Of a stretch of DNA of 44,491 nt, positions 42,840 through 44,491 are shown in pieces; the first letter of the stretch is position 1, and each line of letters opens with the position of its first letter. This stretch comes from Leptospiraceae bacterium (lineage in GTDB: Bacteria > Spirochaetota > Leptospiria > Turneriellales > Turneriellaceae): the NCBI GenBank assembly GCA_020440825.1, contig JAGRNJ010000009.1:36953-81443 (forward strand). Direction: 5' to 3'. Made by a program: the position numbers and the translations under genes. The notes beneath the pieces were generated by a model that worked only from the letters and a program-made list of their open reading frames with translations, searched no databases and was not told the DNA's origin.

Positions 42840-43564
42840 GGTTTTTCTCTCCTATTGTTTTTTTTAAGATGTATACTATCGTTTTCTCTATCGAGCAGAG
42901 TTTTTTGCAGATTATTTCTGGTATAGATCAAATGACGTCGCATGAGAATTTCTGCAAGTTCGCCATCCCGGTTTGAAATGGCACGTACGATATGGGCGTG
43001 TTCATCAAACGCTGTTGTCACCCTGGGTCCTGCCATGCCCAGCTGAACGCGGTACATTCGTATAAGATGATAAATACCGTCTTTGAGCAGTGAGATCAAA
43101 AAGCTGTTTTTACTGCCCTGCATGATACGAAAATGAAAGTCGAGATCGCCTGCTTCCTGATAATATGTATGGCCACCCTTTACTTTTTGAAAATGGTTTT
43201 CGAGCAACCGGTTTAATTCATGAATTTCCTGATCGCTCATATTTTCGGCAGAAAGTCTGGCGGCCATACCTTCTAGAGACTCTCTTACCTGGTACAATCG
43301 AGACAAACCTTCGGGTGTGAGCTCTACCACTCGCGCCCCTACATTTGCTTTTCTCTCAATCAAATAGCAAGATTCAAGGCGGTTGATCGATTCGCGGATG
43401 ACCGCCCTCGAGACCCCATAGCGAACTGCAAGCTCGGTTTCACTTAATTTTTTGCCAGCCGGAATGACCCCTTCAACGATATCATTGCGAAACTGTACGA
43501 ACGTTTTTTCAGATACAGTCACAGGATTCGCAGAACTAAGATTATTGGAGGCCTCAGCAATCAT
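42836..43564 (-). CDS. GntR-family (FCD) transcriptional regulator of acnD-prpF
   Basis: The 242-residue protein has an N-terminal winged helix (about 18-82; LSETELAVRYGVSRAVIRESINRLE) and a C-terminal FCD ligand-binding domain (about 88-220), with Asp in DLDFHFRIMQ and His in FDEHAHIVRAI as likely metal ligands. The ATG at 43564 is chosen; an upstream TTG at 43579 lies inside an operator palindrome. No ribosome binding site precedes it, and the promoter places transcription start only about ten bases upstream, so the mRNA is nearly leaderless. It probably represses its own operon and responds to a methylcitrate-pathway acid. Confidence 0.9.
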   Translation of the reverse strand: MIAEASNNLSSANPVTVSEKTFVQFRNDIVEGVIPAGKKLSETELAVRYGVSRAVIRESINRLESCYLIERKANVGARVVELTPEGLSRLYQVRESLEGMAARLSAENMSDQEIHELNRLLENHFQKVKGGHTYYQEAGDLDFHFRIMQGSKNSFLISLLKDGIYHLIRMYRVQLGMAGPRVTTAFDEHAHIVRAISNRDGELAEILMRRHLIYTRNNLQKTLLDRENDSIHLKKNNRREKP

Positions 43565-43568
43565 ATAG

Positions 43569-43580
43569 ATTGTCGACAAT
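43569..43580. promoter_or_regulatory. Operator O1 over the gntR promoter
   Basis: The perfect 12-base palindrome ATTGTCGACAAT covers the end of the -10 box and the start point of the gntR promoter, four bases before the gntR ATG. An identical copy lies 52 bases away. Confidence 0.75.
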
Positions 43581-43606
43581 ATGCATCATTACAGACAGAT
43601 CGTCAA
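43578..43606 (-). promoter_or_regulatory. Promoter of gntR-acnD-prpF
   Basis: On the minus strand TTGACG (43606-43601) and CATATT (43583-43578) are 17 bases apart. The -10 overlaps operator O1, so a bound regulator would block RNA polymerase. Confidence 0.65.
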
Positions 43607-43620
43607 GTAATTTAGTGATT

Positions 43621-43632
43621 ATTGTCGACAAT
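43621..43632. promoter_or_regulatory. Operator O2 upstream of the gntR promoter
   Basis: A second copy of ATTGTCGACAAT lies with its centre 52 bases from O1, close to five turns of B-DNA. It sits upstream of the gntR -35 and 81 bases before the divergent ankyrin gene, so looping or co-regulation is possible. Confidence 0.7.
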
Positions 43633-43713
43633 CTATGGCTTTTGAGTTCAATGAAATAGATAATACAGATAAAAATTGGTTTTACAAACGATAAGCGGAA
43701 TGCAGCCTGCAGC

Positions 43714-44445
43714 ATGAAGAAATTGTTTTTATCAATGGTATTTCTGGTTACGGGCAATCTTTTTGCCGAGTATGGCAATGCAATTGTAGATGCTGTCATT
43801 ATCAATGATATAGACAGGGTAAAGTATTTGATCGGCAGGGGTTCAAACCCCGGAGAAACAGTGCGAGACAACTTTGTGGCCCTTCATTTTGCAGCAGCCC
43901 AGGGAAGTGAAGAGCTGGTAAAAATACTGCTGGCGGCCAAAGTCAAAGTGGAACCACGTAATGTAAGGGGGTATACCCCGTTCTCGCTGGCTGTCGAAAA
44001 AAACCATATTCCGGTTCTGAAACTGCTTCTCAAGGCGGGGGCCGATATCAATGTCAAAGATGACCGTGGTTATAATGCAGTCATGCAGGCAGCCAGTATG
44101 GGAAATGTAAAATTGCTCGAATTTATTGTCGATGAAGACGGGGATGTCAATGCGCGCAATAATGATGGTTTGACATCTTTAATCATAGCTGCCGGTTTCG
44201 GTCACAAACAGGTGGTTGAGTACCTGCTCGACGAAGGGGCAAAAATAGATGCGTCAGATTATAACGGAGACACAGCGCTAATGTATGCGGCAGCACAGGG
44301 CCAAACCGAAGTTGTCAAATTGCTGATCAAAGAAGATGCGAATCTGAATTTGAAAAATAAAAAGGGAAAATCTGCCCTGGCATTTGCCAGAGAAAAAAAT
44401 CATACCGAGGTAATCAAAGTTCTGGCAGCAGCTGGGGCAAAATAA
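43714..44445 (+). CDS. Exported ankyrin-repeat protein
   Basis: The 243-residue protein has a signal peptide (1-18, LFLSMVFLVTGNLFA). About seven ankyrin repeats fill the rest, with typical steps VALHFAAAQGSEELVKILL, YTPFSLAVEKNHIPVLKLLL, TSLIIAAGFGHKQVVEYLL and TALMYAAAQGQTEVVKLLI. Such exported ankyrin proteins often act as periplasmic partners of catalases or toxins, but no partner is adjacent. It diverges from gntR, and operator O2 lies between them. No clear ribosome binding site precedes the ATG. Confidence 0.9.
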   Translation: MKKLFLSMVFLVTGNLFAEYGNAIVDAVIINDIDRVKYLIGRGSNPGETVRDNFVALHFAAAQGSEELVKILLAAKVKVEPRNVRGYTPFSLAVEKNHIPVLKLLLKAGADINVKDDRGYNAVMQAASMGNVKLLEFIVDEDGDVNARNNDGLTSLIIAAGFGHKQVVEYLLDEGAKIDASDYNGDTALMYAAAQGQTEVVKLLIKEDANLNLKNKKGKSALAFAREKNHTEVIKVLAAAGAK

Positions 44446-44458
44446 ACCCAGATTTTTA

Positions 44459-44491
44459 TTACTCGTCGTAGAACTCGATTACATCTGCGCG
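44459..44491 (-). CDS. C-terminal end of a gene running off the window
   Basis: The minus strand reads RADVIEFYDE then TAA from the window edge to 44459, 13 bases beyond the converging ankyrin stop. The frame is open and the composition protein-like, but ten residues do not identify a family. Confidence 0.35.
   Translation of the reverse strand, partial: RADVIEFYDE

Noticed and set aside
1..44491. Search for CRISPR arrays, tRNA/rRNA genes, transposases, integrases and toxin-antitoxin pairs
   Set aside because: No spaced direct repeats, RNA-gene signatures or mobile-element proteins were seen by reading; intergenic gaps are short and mostly AT-rich.

Overview
The window looks like a chromosomal segment of a Gram-negative (diderm) bacterium of roughly mid-40s percent GC by eye. 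Outer-membrane physiology is suggested by an MCE/MlaD-type lipid-transport protein, an MltF-like lytic transglycosylase, several predicted lipoproteins and a secreted lipase with its foldase. The clpP-clpX-lon order, the short lipoprotein signals, and an amtB-glnK pair behind a sigma-54 promoter would fit a spirochaete of the Leptospirales or a relative. That assignment is inference from gene content, with modest confidence. No rRNA, tRNA, IS element, prophage or CRISPR array was seen.

Layout. 1-5200: two tandem beta-lactamase-fold serine hydrolases (minus), then a secreted lipase and a lipase-specific foldase (plus) separated by a well-formed intrinsic terminator. 5236-7995 (minus): three overlapping genes encoding a membrane protein, a PilZ-domain membrane protein and an MltF-like lipoprotein. 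8138-12338: MsrB, a small lipoprotein, a solo EAL phosphodiesterase, an alpha/beta hydrolase, a PhaR-type regulator and an SH3-like anchored protein. 12357-13866 (minus): an ABC-ATPase-like protein that has lost every catalytic motif, overlapping an MCE-domain gene. 14031-16660: htpX with a good promoter, and a TPM-domain protein with zinc-ribbon cysteines. 16628-20083 (minus): 3-hydroxyacyl-CoA dehydrogenase, SCP2-type thiolase and a methyltransferase. 20306-24722 (minus): clpP-clpX-lon, in which ClpP has Asn at the position of the catalytic serine. 25290-28714 (plus): a double-length ThyX-like protein, then amtB-glnK with a strong terminator. 28772-33815 (minus): ppc, a TPR protein and two unrecognised proteins. 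33991-39052: a membrane protein, an M24-type peptidase, a PF10118-like di-metal protein, a long LexA and an S1/P1-type nuclease or phospholipase C-like protein. 39044-43564 (minus): gntR-acnD-prpF, with two identical palindromic operators around the gntR promoter. 43714-44445: an exported ankyrin-repeat protein.

Themes. Central carbon and nitrogen metabolism (PEP carboxylase, beta-oxidation enzymes, 2-methylcitrate dehydration, ammonium uptake with PII) sits beside proteostasis genes (Clp, Lon, HtpX, MsrB) and envelope functions. The most unusual points are the apparently dead MlaF-like ATPase coupled to an MCE protein, the ClpP with a displaced or missing nucleophile, the duplicated ThyX, the PII protein lacking the uridylylation tyrosine, and the paired GntR operators spaced by five helical turns.
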